NCBI GenBank assembly: GCA_007695035.1
Contig: REEO01000076.1
Location: forward strand, 1-50,391
DNA length: 50,391 nucleotides
From: Saprospirales bacterium
GTDB taxonomy: Bacteria; Bacteroidota; Bacteroidia; Chitinophagales; Saprospiraceae
Direction: 5' to 3'
Each line of letters begins with the position of its first letter. Position 1 is the stretch's first letter. The position numbers and the translations under genes were made by a program. Below, piece after piece: positions 25,109-34,568 of this stretch. The notes beneath the pieces are model-generated. The model worked only from the letters and a program-made list of their open reading frames with translations, ran no database searches and was not told the DNA's origin.

Positions 25109-25139
25109 CAAAATGCCTAACCAGTTAAGGTGCATTTTG
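25109..25139 (-). terminator. hairpin after rfbB, probable terminator
   Basis: Perfect 8-bp outer stem CAAAATGC/GCATTTTG (25109-25116 with 25132-25139) with an inner CCTTAAC/GTTAGG stem carrying one bulge. It is 57 nt past the rfbB stop. No T-run follows it in the leftward direction, so intrinsic termination is not certain. Confidence 0.45.
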
Positions 25140-25195
25140 TTGGAATCTAAGCAGAAAAATATTACATCGCAATACTCATAAAAGCCGGCAGGCAA

Positions 25196-26257
25196 TCAAT
25201 TCTGTCCGTAGAATTTTTTGTAATAATCCTGATAAGCACCGCTGGTCACTCGCTTTAACCACTCTTGATTATCAAGGTACCACTTAACTGTGTTTTTAAA
25301 TCCCAGTTCTGCGGTGGTTTGGGGCTCCCAGCCTAGTTCTCGTTTGATCTTACCTGCGTCAATAGCATAGCGCTTGTCGTGTCCGGGCCGGTCCTTTACA
25401 AAAGTGATGCGCTTTCTGCTATCGCCGACAGGACGTCCAAGTTCGTCATCGCAAATGTCGCAGAGCAGCTCGACCAAATCGATGTTCTTCATCTCGTTAT
25501 TGCCACCGATATTGTAGGTTTCTCCGGTTTTACCTTTATGAAGAATTACATCCATAGCTGAGACGTGGTCTAGTACGTACAACCAGTCTCTGACATTGGT
25601 TCCATCACCGTAAACCGGTAGTGGTTTACGGTGCAGAATATTATTGATTACCAGGGGAATGAGCTTTTCGGGAAATTGCAGTGGACCGTAGTTGTTGGAG
25701 CAATTGCTGATTAAAATGGGGAAGCCGTAAGTGTGGTAGAAGGCGCGTACAAAATGATCAGAACTCGCCTTGGATGCAGAATATGGTGACCTTGGATCAT
25801 AGGGAGTGTCCTCCCGAAATAGCCCGGTATCTCCCAGGCTTCCGTAAACCTCATCTGTGGATACGTGATAAAACATCTTTTGGTCAAATTTTCCCTCCCA
25901 GGATTTTTTTGCTGCATTGAGTAAATTTAGAGTACCGATTACATTGGTGAGGGCAAATTCATTGGGGGAATCGATGGAGCGGTCCACATGGGATTCTGCA
26001 GCGAGGTGAATTACCCCATCAACCTCGTATTTATCAAATAATTGGTCCACCTCGCCTGCATTGGCAATATCGCCTTTTATGAAGGTATAATTTTTGGCTT
26101 TCTCTATGGGTTTTAGGTTTTCAAGGTTGCCGGCATAGGTCAGATTGTCCAGGTTGATGATGTGATAATCGGGGTATTTCTGCACCAATTGGATGCAGAG
26201 ATGTGAACCTATGAATCCTGCGCCTCCAGTAACCAAAACAGTTTTTCTTGCTTCCAT
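25196..26257 (-). CDS. rfbB: dTDP-glucose 4,6-dehydratase
   Basis: 353 aa extended short-chain dehydrogenase. The NAD-binding motif is TGGAGFIGSH (10-19). The active-site triplet is T134-D135-E136 in HVSTDEVYG. The catalytic pair is Y159 and K163 in PYSASKASSDH. SHVDRSI, NNYGPLQFPEKLIPL and GDGTNVRDWLYV are family hallmarks. It converts dTDP-glucose to dTDP-4-keto-6-deoxyglucose, the entry to rhamnose and amino-sugar donors. No rfbA, C or D genes are next to it. Third gene of a leftward nucleotide-sugar cluster, 58 nt after the decarboxylase gene. Confidence 0.95.
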   Translation of the reverse strand: MEARKTVLVTGGAGFIGSHLCIQLVQKYPDYHIINLDNLTYAGNLENLKPIEKAKNYTFIKGDIANAGEVDQLFDKYEVDGVIHLAAESHVDRSIDSPNEFALTNVIGTLNLLNAAKKSWEGKFDQKMFYHVSTDEVYGSLGDTGLFREDTPYDPRSPYSASKASSDHFVRAFYHTYGFPILISNCSNNYGPLQFPEKLIPLVINNILHRKPLPVYGDGTNVRDWLYVLDHVSAMDVILHKGKTGETYNIGGNNEMKNIDLVELLCDICDDELGRPVGDSRKRITFVKDRPGHDKRYAIDAGKIKRELGWEPQTTAELGFKNTVKWYLDNQEWLKRVTSGAYQDYYKKFYGQN

Positions 26258-26315
26258 TATTCTTTCCGGGTTTGGGTTGTTAGCGTTTTAAAATGTCTTG
26301 TATCTCACAACAGAA

Positions 26316-27263
26316 TTATGTTTGCTGTTTCAAATGTTCTTTAAAATAATCCAGTGTGGTTTTCAATCCTGTCTTCCGATCGACCACAGGTTTCCAATTG
26401 AGAATATCTCCTGCAAGTTTGATATCAGGTCGGCGTTGTTTTGGGTCGTCTTTTGGCAGGGGTAAAAACTTGATGTTCGATTGATGATTCCCAACCAGGT
26501 CAATAATTTCACGGGCAAAATCCAGAATGCTTATTTCCTCCGGATTGCCAATGTTGACAGGAAGGTCGTAATCGCTAAAAAGCAGTCTGTAGATGCCTTC
26601 TACCTGGTCATCGACATAGCAAAAAGACCGGGTTTGAGAACCATCTCCGAAAACTGTGAGGTCCTCACCTTTTAGAGCTTGAGAAATAAAAGCAGGCAGG
26701 GCTCTTCCATCTCTCAATCTCATACGGGGACCGTAGGTGTTAAAAATACGAACGATACGCGTTTCGAGTCCATGATATCGATGGTATGCCATGGTCATTG
26801 CCTCCTGGAACCGCTTGGCCTCATCATAAACTCCCCTGGGGCCAATGGGATTGACATTTCCCCAGTATTCTTCAGTTTGAGGGTGCTGAAGTGGGTCTCC
26901 GTACACTTCGGAAGTCGAGGCTATGAGCAGGCGGGATTTCTTTTCACGAGCAAGACCCAACAAATTATGTGTACCCAGAGATCCCACTTTCAGCGTTTGA
27001 ATGGGCATTTCCAGGTAGTCGATGGGACTTGCAGGTGATGCAAAGTGTAGAATGTAATCCAGCTTTCCCGGAACATGCACGAACCTGCTGACATCGTGAT
27101 GATAAAAAACAAAGTGCTCCAGATGGAATAGGTGGCTTATGTTTTGCAAAGAGCCCGTAATCAGGTTGTCCATTCCAATCACCCGGTAGCCTTCATCGAT
27201 GAACCTGTCACAGAGGTGGGATCCCAAAAATCCGGCGGCTCCTGTTATCAGCACTGTTTTCAT
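26316..27263 (-). CDS. UDP-glucuronate decarboxylase (UDP-xylose synthase type)
   Basis: 315 aa extended SDR. It has [10 protein letters not shown] (7-16), the active-site region STSEVYGDP (116-124), and Y146/K150 in the diagnostic [42 protein letters not shown] and [14 protein letters not shown] are typical UXS motifs. The expected reaction is NAD-dependent conversion of UDP-glucuronate to UDP-xylose plus CO2, feeding an extracellular polysaccharide or O-antigen. It lies between a DegT aminotransferase gene and rfbB on the same strand. Confidence 0.93.
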   Translation of the reverse strand: MKTVLITGAAGFLGSHLCDRFIDEGYRVIGMDNLITGSLQNISHLFHLEHFVFYHHDVSRFVHVPGKLDYILHFASPASPIDYLEMPIQTLKVGSLGTHNLLGLAREKKSRLLIASTSEVYGDPLQHPQTEEYWGNVNPIGPRGVYDEAKRFQEAMTMAYHRYHGLETRIVRIFNTYGPRMRLRDGRALPAFISQALKGEDLTVFGDGSQTRSFCYVDDQVEGIYRLLFSDYDLPVNIGNPEEISILDFAREIIDLVGNHQSNIKFLPLPKDDPKQRRPDIKLAGDILNWKPVVDRKTGLKTTLDYFKEHLKQQT

Positions 27264-27414
27264 TAGCTAAATTTTATAAATACTAGAGATGGCTGTCAAT
27301 ATGCGATAATATTTTCAAGCCAGTTTATCATACCTTGTCTAGAGGACAGATTTAATCATCTTTCCTACACTCCCCCCAAATTTGAAACATCCCTGATAAC
27401 CCTTTTACCAAAAA

Positions 27415-28539
27415 TCACGCAAGGGCCTTTTTTACTGCATCAGCAATGGTTTGTTGTTGTTCAGAAGTTAGCGTGGTGTGCATGGGTAAGGAAAGCACCT
27501 CAGCTGACATTGCTTCCGATACAGGCATGTCCCCTTCTCGGTATCCGTAGTGGCTGTAGGCCTTCTGCAGGTGAAGGGGAACCGGGTAATAGACACCAAA
27601 TGGAATACCCGCTTCTGCAAGATGATTTTGAATCTTATCTCTTTGAGAACCAGCCTTAAGAGTGTATTGATGAAATACGTGTTTGGACCGTGGGTCTCTA
27701 ATGGGTACAGTCAATTCACTTACCCCTTCAAAAAGCTGATCGTAGCGATTGGCTGCCTCTATCCTGCTTTGATTGTAAGAGTCAAGTTTCGGTAACTTTG
27801 CCAACAGAACTGCGGCCTGCAAAGAGTCTAACCGACTATTGACTCCAACTCTGTCATGGTAGTAGCGCCTGTGAGAACCGTGGTTTGCTATGGATTTCAT
27901 CTTTTCAGCAAGTTCATCTGAATCAGTGGAGATTGCTCCCCCATCACCATAACAACCCAGGTTTTTTGAAGGGAAAAAGGAAGTCGTACCAATGTGCCCG
28001 AGATTTCCGGTTTTCTTCTCTATTCCGTTGTCAAACCTGAAGGTGGACCCAATTGCCTGGGCATTGTCTTCAATGACATATATATTGTTTTCTTCCGCAA
28101 TTGAATTTATTGCCTCCATATCGGCACTTTGACCAAAGAGGTGTACGGGAATTATCACTTTGGTCCGCTCACTGATCTTCTTCTTTATTTTTTCAGGATC
28201 TATATTAAAGGTGTCTTCCCTTATATCGACGAAAACAGGCTTTAGACCCAGTATAGCAATCATCTCCGCGGTGGATACAAAGGTAAAGGGCGTGGTAATG
28301 ACTTCATCACCCGGTTTCAAGTCCAATGCGATTAATGCAATTTGCAATGCATCTGTGCCATTAGCACAGGGAATTAGGTGTTTAACTCCAATATAATTAC
28401 TGAGTTCGTAGGCAAATTTGTGTACATGCGGACCATTGATAAATTGGGTGGAGTCAAGAATTTCGTCAAAGGACTGCAGCACTTCTTCCCGTATCTCATC
28501 AAATTGACCTTTGAGGTCAACCATTCGAATTTCGCTCAT
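27415..28539 (-). CDS. DegT/DnrJ/EryC1-family sugar aminotransferase
   Basis: 374 aa from the preferred ATG at 28539 (MSEIRMVDLKGQF); an upstream in-frame ATG at 28557 is less typical and lies inside the -7 region. The PLP-binding Lys is K192 in FFPSKNLGCYGDGGA and the pyridine-N partner is D158 in IEDNAQ. INGPHVHKFAYELSNYIG, ANGTDALQIAL and PFTFVSTAE are classic. It is closest in pattern to WbpE/WlbC-type enzymes that aminate 3-keto nucleotide sugars, but the exact sugar cannot be told. First gene of the nucleotide-sugar cluster, with its own promoter. Confidence 0.9.
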   Translation of the reverse strand: MSEIRMVDLKGQFDEIREEVLQSFDEILDSTQFINGPHVHKFAYELSNYIGVKHLIPCANGTDALQIALIALDLKPGDEVITTPFTFVSTAEMIAILGLKPVFVDIREDTFNIDPEKIKKKISERTKVIIPVHLFGQSADMEAINSIAEENNIYVIEDNAQAIGSTFRFDNGIEKKTGNLGHIGTTSFFPSKNLGCYGDGGAISTDSDELAEKMKSIANHGSHRRYYHDRVGVNSRLDSLQAAVLLAKLPKLDSYNQSRIEAANRYDQLFEGVSELTVPIRDPRSKHVFHQYTLKAGSQRDKIQNHLAEAGIPFGVYYPVPLHLQKAYSHYGYREGDMPVSEAMSAEVLSLPMHTTLTSEQQQTIADAVKKALA

Positions 28540-28554
28540 GTATAATTTTTGCTG

Positions 28555-28586
28555 CAAATATAATCCGATTCGGGCTGCTTTTCAAA
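28555..28586 (-). promoter_or_regulatory. promoter of the DegT-type aminotransferase gene
   Basis: Leftward TTTG (28583-28586), 20 nt, then TATATTTG (28555-28562), a full -7 match. It predicts a very short leader before the ATG at 28539 and argues against the ATG at 28557. Confidence 0.65.
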
Positions 28587-28695
28587 TACTTCCGACTATC
28601 AATGCGTTGGCATGTATCATATTTTGCCTTCCGTGATGTTTCATGCTGTCAACAGGGAAAAGTCTTTTTATTGTAAAAAGTATTTTTTGGATCCT

Positions 28696-28703
28696 TATTT
28701 TTG
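28696..28703 (+). promoter_or_regulatory. -7 box TATTTTTG upstream of the OM barrel-waaA-heptose kinase run
   Basis: Full TAnnTTTG match without a TTTG at the usual distance. A second candidate closer to the gene is TTTG (28738-28741)-N18-TAATTTGT. Which one is used is open. Confidence 0.3.
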
Positions 28704-28821
28704 TTCTAAGAGCTTATTTGCTGAAGATGAAAGGTCTTTTGATTGACTGATAATTCAGTTAATTTGTTTCGCGGCAAGCAATCCTCGGGATTGGTTCGTT
28801 ATACAATGGAAAATACAATAC

Positions 28822-29562
28822 ATGAAAGTAATTGGATTTATTTCAGTGTTTTTGTTTCTCAGCAGTTCGCTTAACTCGCAAAACGAGGAAAGAGCCCTGT
28901 TTTTTAATGTTAAATACGGTGTTCAAGTGCCCGGTGGCGACCTTAGTGACCGGTTTTCTACCTTTTTTTCTGCGGGTATTGATCCGGAGTTTTACCACGG
29001 AGGACGCAATCTTTTTGCCGGGTTTCAATTCAACTTCTTATTCGGACAGAATGTGAAGGAAGACCCACTGGCAGCTATTAGAGACTCGCAGGGTGAAATT
29101 ATAGGCCGCGACCAAAACTATGCATTGATTGACCCCAGAATGCGAGGCCTTACATTTGGAGGCCATGTCGGTAAATTGTTTCCATTCGCATCTTCCGATG
29201 AATCAAAATGGGGAATTAGACTTTCGCTCGGTACCGGAGTCATGCTCCATAGAATCGCCCTTAAGGACGAAAACGATACTGCAAATCAAATCCGGGACAA
29301 TTACGGAAAGGGGTACAATCGTAAAACCGTAGGTGGTTACTTGCATCAGTTTGCTGGAATTCAGTATATGTCTGCTGATAGAAGAATCAATTTCAGGGCT
29401 GGTTTTACTTTCCACCAGGGATTCACTGAGAGTGTTCGAGCGGTGGATTTTGATACCAAGGAAACCGATACCAGAAGCCGTATTGACCTTATGAATGGAT
29501 TTGAGATGAGTTGGATTTTACCCATCTTTTTCTCAGAACCGGACGTAATCATTTATTATTAA
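28822..29562 (+). CDS. outer-membrane beta-barrel protein, unknown function
   Basis: 246 aa. A signal peptide (about 1-19, SSSLNSQ) is followed by strands with alternating aromatic residues, such as ALFFNVKYGVQVPGGDLSDRF, LFAGFQFNFLFGQNV, WGIRLSLGTGVMLHRIAL and INFRAGFTFHQGF. No catalytic motif is seen. It precedes waaA by 32 nt on the same strand, so a role in LPS or envelope assembly is possible, but this is context only. Confidence 0.78.
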   Translation: MKVIGFISVFLFLSSSLNSQNEERALFFNVKYGVQVPGGDLSDRFSTFFSAGIDPEFYHGGRNLFAGFQFNFLFGQNVKEDPLAAIRDSQGEIIGRDQNYALIDPRMRGLTFGGHVGKLFPFASSDESKWGIRLSLGTGVMLHRIALKDENDTANQIRDNYGKGYNRKTVGGYLHQFAGIQYMSADRRINFRAGFTFHQGFTESVRAVDFDTKETDTRSRIDLMNGFEMSWILPIFFSEPDVIIYY

Positions 29563-29594
29563 TGCTTTAAGGTAAAACCTCAACTCCGCCACCA

Positions 29595-30839
29595 TTGTAC
29601 AGCTTGTTCGTTCGTTTGTATATTTTTGGAATTCGTTTAGCCGGATTATTTAAGCCGAAAGCCAAGAAATGGGTGGATGGGAGGAAGGGGTGGAAAAACC
29701 GGGTGGCTCAAATCGGTGAAAGGTATAAAGGTGGTGTTTGGATTCACTGCGCTTCGCTGGGAGAATACGAAATGGCCAGGCCGCTTATCGATAAAATTTT
29801 GGATTGCAAGCCCCGCGGGAAGTTAGTTCTGTCCTTTTTTTCCCCTTCCGGATTTGAACATGCCCGGCTGCGGGATGGGGTTGAGAAGTTTTACCTGCCT
29901 CCCGATACAACCGCCAATGCAAAGTACTGTATGGATAAACTCCAGCCCGGAGCCCTCATTTTTGTAAAATATGATTTGTGGTTCAATTTAATTGAAGAAG
30001 CGCATAGCAGAAAGGTCCCCCTTTACCTCTTTAATTTTCACCCCTCCCCCGCTTCCCTCAACCGACCGTTTTACGGAGTGAAATTATTGAGATCTCTGGA
30101 AAGGTTTAGTAAAATATACACTCTAAATCAGCTTGGCTACGACTTGTTGTCGCAAAAACCAGATCTAGATCTCGAAGTTGGTGGTGACAGTCGTTTTAAC
30201 AATGTATTGCAGCGGGCAAAGCGAGATAAAGACGATGAAAAATTGAACCTATTCTCAAGAAACTTTGACCGTGTGTTTGTCTGTGGGAGCATTTGGAAGG
30301 CGGATTGGGAAGTGATTAAAGAGGCAGTTGAAGGAAATAGTAATATTGGCTGGATTTTGGCACCTCATGAGATTGAGCCTGAAAAGATTGTGAAAACCAT
30401 GGGGCGAAGGAAAGAAAATTACCTTTTCTACAGCTCGGACACGGTGGTATCCGGAGATAAGTATAAAAATGTGTTAATACTGGATTGTATTGGAAAGCTG
30501 GCTGCTGCATACCGCCATGGGTTTGCAGCTTATGTTGGAGGGGGATTTGGGAGTGGTCTTCACAATATACTGGAACCTGCAGCTTATGGCAGCCCTGTGG
30601 CATTCGGACCACAACACCGGCGGTTTCCGGAGGCTGTTCAGTTTGTCGAAAATAACATTGGACAAGATGTTAGAAATCCAGAGGACTTTCAGAAATTTGT
30701 GTCTGATGCCTTGGCCGGTGAGAAATATCTGTCGGGCAAAGCGGTGATCGATCAATTGAAGAAGTGGTCCGGACGCTCTGAAAAAATGCTCGAGCAATTG
30801 ACTCATCACATTGATGATGGAAAAATTAAAGCAAATTAA
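29595..30839 (+). CDS. waaA: 3-deoxy-D-manno-octulosonic acid (Kdo) transferase
   Basis: 414 aa GT30 family. It transfers Kdo from CMP-Kdo to lipid A precursor at the inner membrane. An N-terminal hydrophobic anchor (1-20) is followed by GVWIHCASLGEYEMARPLIDKIL (the ASxGE acceptor motif with catalytic Glu), FFSPSGFEHARL, LPPDTTANAKYCMDKLQP and FVKYDLWFN. The C-terminal donor half has LAPHEIEPEKIV and the glycine-rich YVGGGFGSGLHNILEPAAYGSPVAFGP. The start appears to be TTG at 29595, since no in-frame ATG is nearby. The next gene starts 8 nt after its stop. Confidence 0.93.
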   Translation: MYSLFVRLYIFGIRLAGLFKPKAKKWVDGRKGWKNRVAQIGERYKGGVWIHCASLGEYEMARPLIDKILDCKPRGKLVLSFFSPSGFEHARLRDGVEKFYLPPDTTANAKYCMDKLQPGALIFVKYDLWFNLIEEAHSRKVPLYLFNFHPSPASLNRPFYGVKLLRSLERFSKIYTLNQLGYDLLSQKPDLDLEVGGDSRFNNVLQRAKRDKDDEKLNLFSRNFDRVFVCGSIWKADWEVIKEAVEGNSNIGWILAPHEIEPEKIVKTMGRRKENYLFYSSDTVVSGDKYKNVLILDCIGKLAAAYRHGFAAYVGGGFGSGLHNILEPAAYGSPVAFGPQHRRFPEAVQFVENNIGQDVRNPEDFQKFVSDALAGEKYLSGKAVIDQLKKWSGRSEKMLEQLTHHIDDGKIKAN

Positions 30840-30847
30840 ATTACAGC

Positions 30848-31885
30848 ATGTCAGATTTTAACCCAAAATTCCTTGTGGATAACGATTCTTTGTCTGGGAA
30901 CTTATTCCCCCGATCTATTAAAGTTTTGGTGATAGGTGATGTCATGTTGGACAGGTACATATGCGGGAAATATGAAAGGATGAGTCCGGAAGCCCCTGTA
31001 CCTGTAGTAGATTTTGAAAATGAATACGCCCGTCCTGGAGGCGCTGCTAATGTGGCCCTCAATCTGAAAAATCTGGGAGCGGAGGTAGCCCTTTGTGGAA
31101 TTTGTGGAAAGGATAAATCCGGTAAACTTATCACTGCGCAGATGATAGGAAATGGTGTAGATGTAGAAGGAGTGATTTTTAGTGAAAGCCGAAACAGCAC
31201 GGAAAAAATAAGGATATTGGGCAACGGAAAGCAGTTGCTCAGAGTGGATAAGGAACACACTGATCTCCTCAATCAACAGGAGGTGGAAGAGATGATTTCT
31301 GCTGTGGCATATAAGTTGGACTCATTTGGACCCGAAGTAGTTATTTTCCAGGATTATAACAAGGGACTACTAAACAAAACCACGATTGATAAGATGCTTA
31401 CCCTTTGCCGGAAAAAGGGAGTATTCACTGCAGTAGATCCAAAATTTGAGAATTTCTATCAGTATCAAGGTGTAGATTTTTTCAAGCCCAATCTAAATGA
31501 ATTTGCAACTGCGCTAGGAAGGGATCTGAATGCCACTATTGAGGAACTTAAGAGCGGTGCATATGAATTTGCCGATAAAATGGATGTGGGTATATTGATG
31601 GTCACCCTGGGAGAGAAGGGAATATTTGTGTCAAATGCTGATGGACAATTCATACGACCGGCAGTGGAGACGGAAATAGAAGATGTGAGTGGTGCCGGTG
31701 ATACTGTGTTGGCAGTAGCTACCCTCGGCTTATGCGCCGGCATGGAGTTATCACGAATAACTGAACTGTGTAATTTTGCTGCGGCTGAGGTTTGCAGTAA
31801 GGCTGGTGTGGTAAGTATTAGAGAGAATCAGCTTATTGAGAGAATGAGGACATTTCTGACATCAGGCGAATCAGCTTCCGGTTAA
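30848..31885 (+). CDS. D-glycero-beta-D-manno-heptose-7-phosphate kinase (HldE N-domain type)
   Basis: 345 aa PfkB/ribokinase-family sugar kinase. GDVMLDRYICG, RMSPEAPVPVVDFEN, RPGGAANVALNLKNLGAEV (substrate binding), DYNKGLL, DPKFEN, KPNLNEF and the catalytic anion hole EDVSGAGDTVLAVATLGL are all typical of HldE domain I (RfaE1). The adenylyltransferase domain II of bifunctional HldE is absent, so a separate RfaE2 would be needed. Neighbouring waaA supports an LPS inner-core role. Confidence 0.88.
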   Translation: MSDFNPKFLVDNDSLSGNLFPRSIKVLVIGDVMLDRYICGKYERMSPEAPVPVVDFENEYARPGGAANVALNLKNLGAEVALCGICGKDKSGKLITAQMIGNGVDVEGVIFSESRNSTEKIRILGNGKQLLRVDKEHTDLLNQQEVEEMISAVAYKLDSFGPEVVIFQDYNKGLLNKTTIDKMLTLCRKKGVFTAVDPKFENFYQYQGVDFFKPNLNEFATALGRDLNATIEELKSGAYEFADKMDVGILMVTLGEKGIFVSNADGQFIRPAVETEIEDVSGAGDTVLAVATLGLCAGMELSRITELCNFAAAEVCSKAGVVSIRENQLIERMRTFLTSGESASG

Positions 31886-31926
31886 AAAATTTTTATTTGC
31901 CACATACAAGCAATTTTAAAACAGCG

Positions 31927-31934
31927 TATCTTTA
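31927..31934 (+). promoter_or_regulatory. -7 box TATCTTTA before the PA-domain T9SS protein gene
   Basis: TAnnTTTA, 46 nt before the ATG at 31980. The same octamer is used in the 36743-36773 promoter. The nearest TTTG is 27 nt upstream, so the -33 element is weak. Confidence 0.45.
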
Positions 31935-31979
31935 CCACCGCTGAAATAACTTTTTAAGACTTTTTAAACCTACTAAATT

Positions 31980-34343
31980 ATGAAACAGACGTTTACAAAA
32001 TTCGTCCAAAAATTTATTTTGTCGCTGTTTGTTGTGGTATTGGGTGCCGGCACAATACATGCGCAGTGGATTTTTGAAATCACTTCGCCGCAGAGTGTAG
32101 CCGGACAATACGATTACGGTGTGGCAAATTTTGGTAATTACTATGAAGAAGAGGGGGAATTGGCCCTTGCATTTGACGACTCTGACGATCCTAGCCTGGG
32201 TTGTGAACCACTTGTAACGGATATGACCGATCAGATAGCAATTCTGGATCGCGGAGCATGCAACTTCAGTTTGAAGGCCTATCACGCTCAAGAGGCTGGC
32301 GCTGCCGCTCTAATCATTTGCAACAATGAAGCCGGAGTAATCAATATGGCGCCGGGTGATTTTGGTGATTTGGTGAACATTCCTGTCATCATGTTGACCG
32401 CTTCGGACTGTATAAGTATTAAGGCTGCGATTGAAGGTGATGAACCCGTAATAGGAGAGTTTTACTTTAGCGGTTTTACCACAGAGAATGTGCTTTGGGG
32501 GCTAGAACCCGGGCAGGGAGATTTTGACGGAGGACTCAATGATTGGACCACTCAAGGAATAAGTGAACCTGAGCACGTTTGGGAGTACAAACCCGATGCA
32601 CAAAGTAACGGTGGCTGTGGTTCCTTCAGAATTGCATCACCTTCTGCTTTCAACGGTGCAATGGTGTTTGATGCAGACTTTTATATCACTGGTGGACCAG
32701 AAGATCAGGGAGGAATTGGATGTGGTGGCAGTGAAGTGGCCATACATGGAGAATTAATTAGCCCGGTTATTGATTGTTCTGAGTTCGATGCCGTTGCGGT
32801 AGAATTTTGGCAATTTAATCTGAATATTTCTCAGAATCCTACCCCCGAAAGTTTAAGAGAAAGGACTTACATGCAGTTTAGCACGGATGGTGGCCAAACA
32901 TGGGGGGATCGCGTGGTTATAAATACCAATAATTTCCAAAGCACAGCCGGATCATCCATCACCAACCCCGAGCGCGTAGTGGTTATTGTTCCTGAAGCTG
33001 CCAACGAACCGGAATTCCGCATGAAGTTTGTCCATGATGGTAGTTTTTACGTTTGGACTGTGGATGATGTTCGGTTGATTGAACCACCGGAGAATGACCT
33101 TGTCATGCAGGATGCTTTTTACCCATTGAGGAGTTTTGCCACTCCAGCAGATTATATTTCCGCTGATACATTCGGTTTCTTTTGCTTCGTATCCAATGAG
33201 GGGTTCAGCGATCAGGAGAATGTAGAGGTGTCGGTTCAGGTATATAATACCGATACTGATGAAATTCTTCATGAGGAAATTGTGCAGCGCTCCCTTATTT
33301 CCCGTGGACAATTGGATACGATTCAATTTACTCAGAATTTCTCAATGCCAGGTATTGTTGGTAATTACTCCATTAGATACCATGTTGAAACCCTTGGTGT
33401 CGATGACGAAATTCCCGAAGACAATACCCTGGAGAGGCGATTTGTGGTCACAGATGATATTTTTGCCAAAGAAGATCCTGCTGTGAATTCCTTTGGAGGC
33501 GGTGTAACAAATCCGGATGATAGCTGGTATTGGGGTAATGTTTACTACATCCCCGATGGGCTTGATGGAACACCTGTTTTCAATGGCGTGGAACTTTCCT
33601 TTGTTCCAACTGCAGGAGAGTTTGGCGGGGAGAATGCGGCAGTACACTTGCTAGAGTATGTGCCGAGTGGTCCCGATATTAGCATTTCAGATCTTAATGC
33701 CAATAGCGATTTGCCTCCACAATTTCATACATTATTTGAGCCGGTGGCAATTGGTATAATTGATTCCCTTATGTTGAATGAGGCCGGTCCGGGTGGTATT
33801 GTCAGGATGGATGTTTCCCAGTTTTTAGATCCGAATTTCGTCTCAATAGAAGGTGACTACCTAGAGCTCAATGAGGATAAACTTTATGCAGTGGTTTTAC
33901 AAATGGAGGGAGATGCACTTAGGTTACCTGCCAGTTCATCTATTCTCTATAACACGGTTGTTGGCATTTTGTATGTGGATAATCCCGATGGCATAAAGCA
34001 ATATTATTCAGGGTACACTTCTCTTGGTGGTCCTGTAGCTCGAATGATCACTTCGGTATTTGTATCCACAGAAGATATAGCCCCTTTTACGCCAAGGTCT
34101 GTTCAGATCTATCCCAATCCAACAGCCAATGAGCTGTACTTGAACTTTGACCATGAACAACCAACTGATGTTCGGGTCGAGTTATTCGATATGCAGGGTC
34201 GTTTGTTGATGCATAGAAATTATGAGAATGTGGGGAATGAAGTCATCCAAAGTGATGTCCGAACCAAACAAAGCGGCAATTACATTATAAGGATTAAAAC
34301 TGACCGGGGAGTTCAGTCTCAGCCTGTTATTATCGCGAGGTAA
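31980..34343 (+). CDS. secreted protein with protease-associated (PA) domain and T9SS sorting domain
   Basis: 787 aa. The signal peptide is about 1-28. A PA domain (about 35-160) contains ILDRGACNFSLKAYHAQEAGAAALIICNN and NIPVIMLTASD. A MAM/jelly-roll-like stretch (about 180-365) follows, with FSTDGGQTWGD and FYVWTVDDVRLIEPP. A beta region (about 370-690) is shared with the next two genes (DDIFAKEDP, DSWYWGNVYYIP, LEYVPSGP, LNEDKLYAVVLQMEG). The C-terminal ~75 residues are a type A T9SS domain (IYPNPTANELYL, FDMQGRLL, SGNYIIRI). No protease catalytic domain is present, so it is not a peptidase by itself. Function unknown. Confidence 0.88.
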   Translation: MKQTFTKFVQKFILSLFVVVLGAGTIHAQWIFEITSPQSVAGQYDYGVANFGNYYEEEGELALAFDDSDDPSLGCEPLVTDMTDQIAILDRGACNFSLKAYHAQEAGAAALIICNNEAGVINMAPGDFGDLVNIPVIMLTASDCISIKAAIEGDEPVIGEFYFSGFTTENVLWGLEPGQGDFDGGLNDWTTQGISEPEHVWEYKPDAQSNGGCGSFRIASPSAFNGAMVFDADFYITGGPEDQGGIGCGGSEVAIHGELISPVIDCSEFDAVAVEFWQFNLNISQNPTPESLRERTYMQFSTDGGQTWGDRVVINTNNFQSTAGSSITNPERVVVIVPEAANEPEFRMKFVHDGSFYVWTVDDVRLIEPPENDLVMQDAFYPLRSFATPADYISADTFGFFCFVSNEGFSDQENVEVSVQVYNTDTDEILHEEIVQRSLISRGQLDTIQFTQNFSMPGIVGNYSIRYHVETLGVDDEIPEDNTLERRFVVTDDIFAKEDPAVNSFGGGVTNPDDSWYWGNVYYIPDGLDGTPVFNGVELSFVPTAGEFGGENAAVHLLEYVPSGPDISISDLNANSDLPPQFHTLFEPVAIGIIDSLMLNEAGPGGIVRMDVSQFLDPNFVSIEGDYLELNEDKLYAVVLQMEGDALRLPASSSILYNTVVGILYVDNPDGIKQYYSGYTSLGGPVARMITSVFVSTEDIAPFTPRSVQIYPNPTANELYLNFDHEQPTDVRVELFDMQGRLLMHRNYENVGNEVIQSDVRTKQSGNYIIRIKTDRGVQSQPVIIAR

Positions 34344-34393
34344 TCGGTGAGAATCTGATTAATCCGAGTCATTATGAATTGATAAATATGTGG

Positions 34394-34420
34394 GGGAATG
34401 AGCAATCGTTCCCTTTTTTT
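34394..34420 (+). terminator. intrinsic terminator after the PA-domain gene
   Basis: Stem GGGAATGA (34394-34401) and TCGTTCCC (34406-34413) with one T-G wobble and a GCAA (GNRA) tetraloop, followed by seven Ts. Confidence 0.85.
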
Positions 34421-34505
34421 ATACAGCCCTGACCTAAAGAAGTTTTAAAAAAGTCTTAAGCAAGTCAAAAAATGTCAAAATTCCGCGACTTTAACGGCAG
34501 GATAT

Positions 34506-34536
34506 TTTGGCAGTACCCAAAATAGTCGTAGATTTA
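34506..34536 (+). promoter_or_regulatory. Bacteroidota promoter TTTG-N19-TAGATTTA
   Basis: TTTG at 34506-34509, exactly 19 nt, then TAGATTTA at 34529-34536. It sits 33 nt before the ATG at 34569. Consensus spacing and a near-consensus -7 box make this one of the clearest promoters in the window. Confidence 0.75.
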
Positions 34537-34568
34537 CAACTCAACATTTTATTCATTAAAATCATAGT

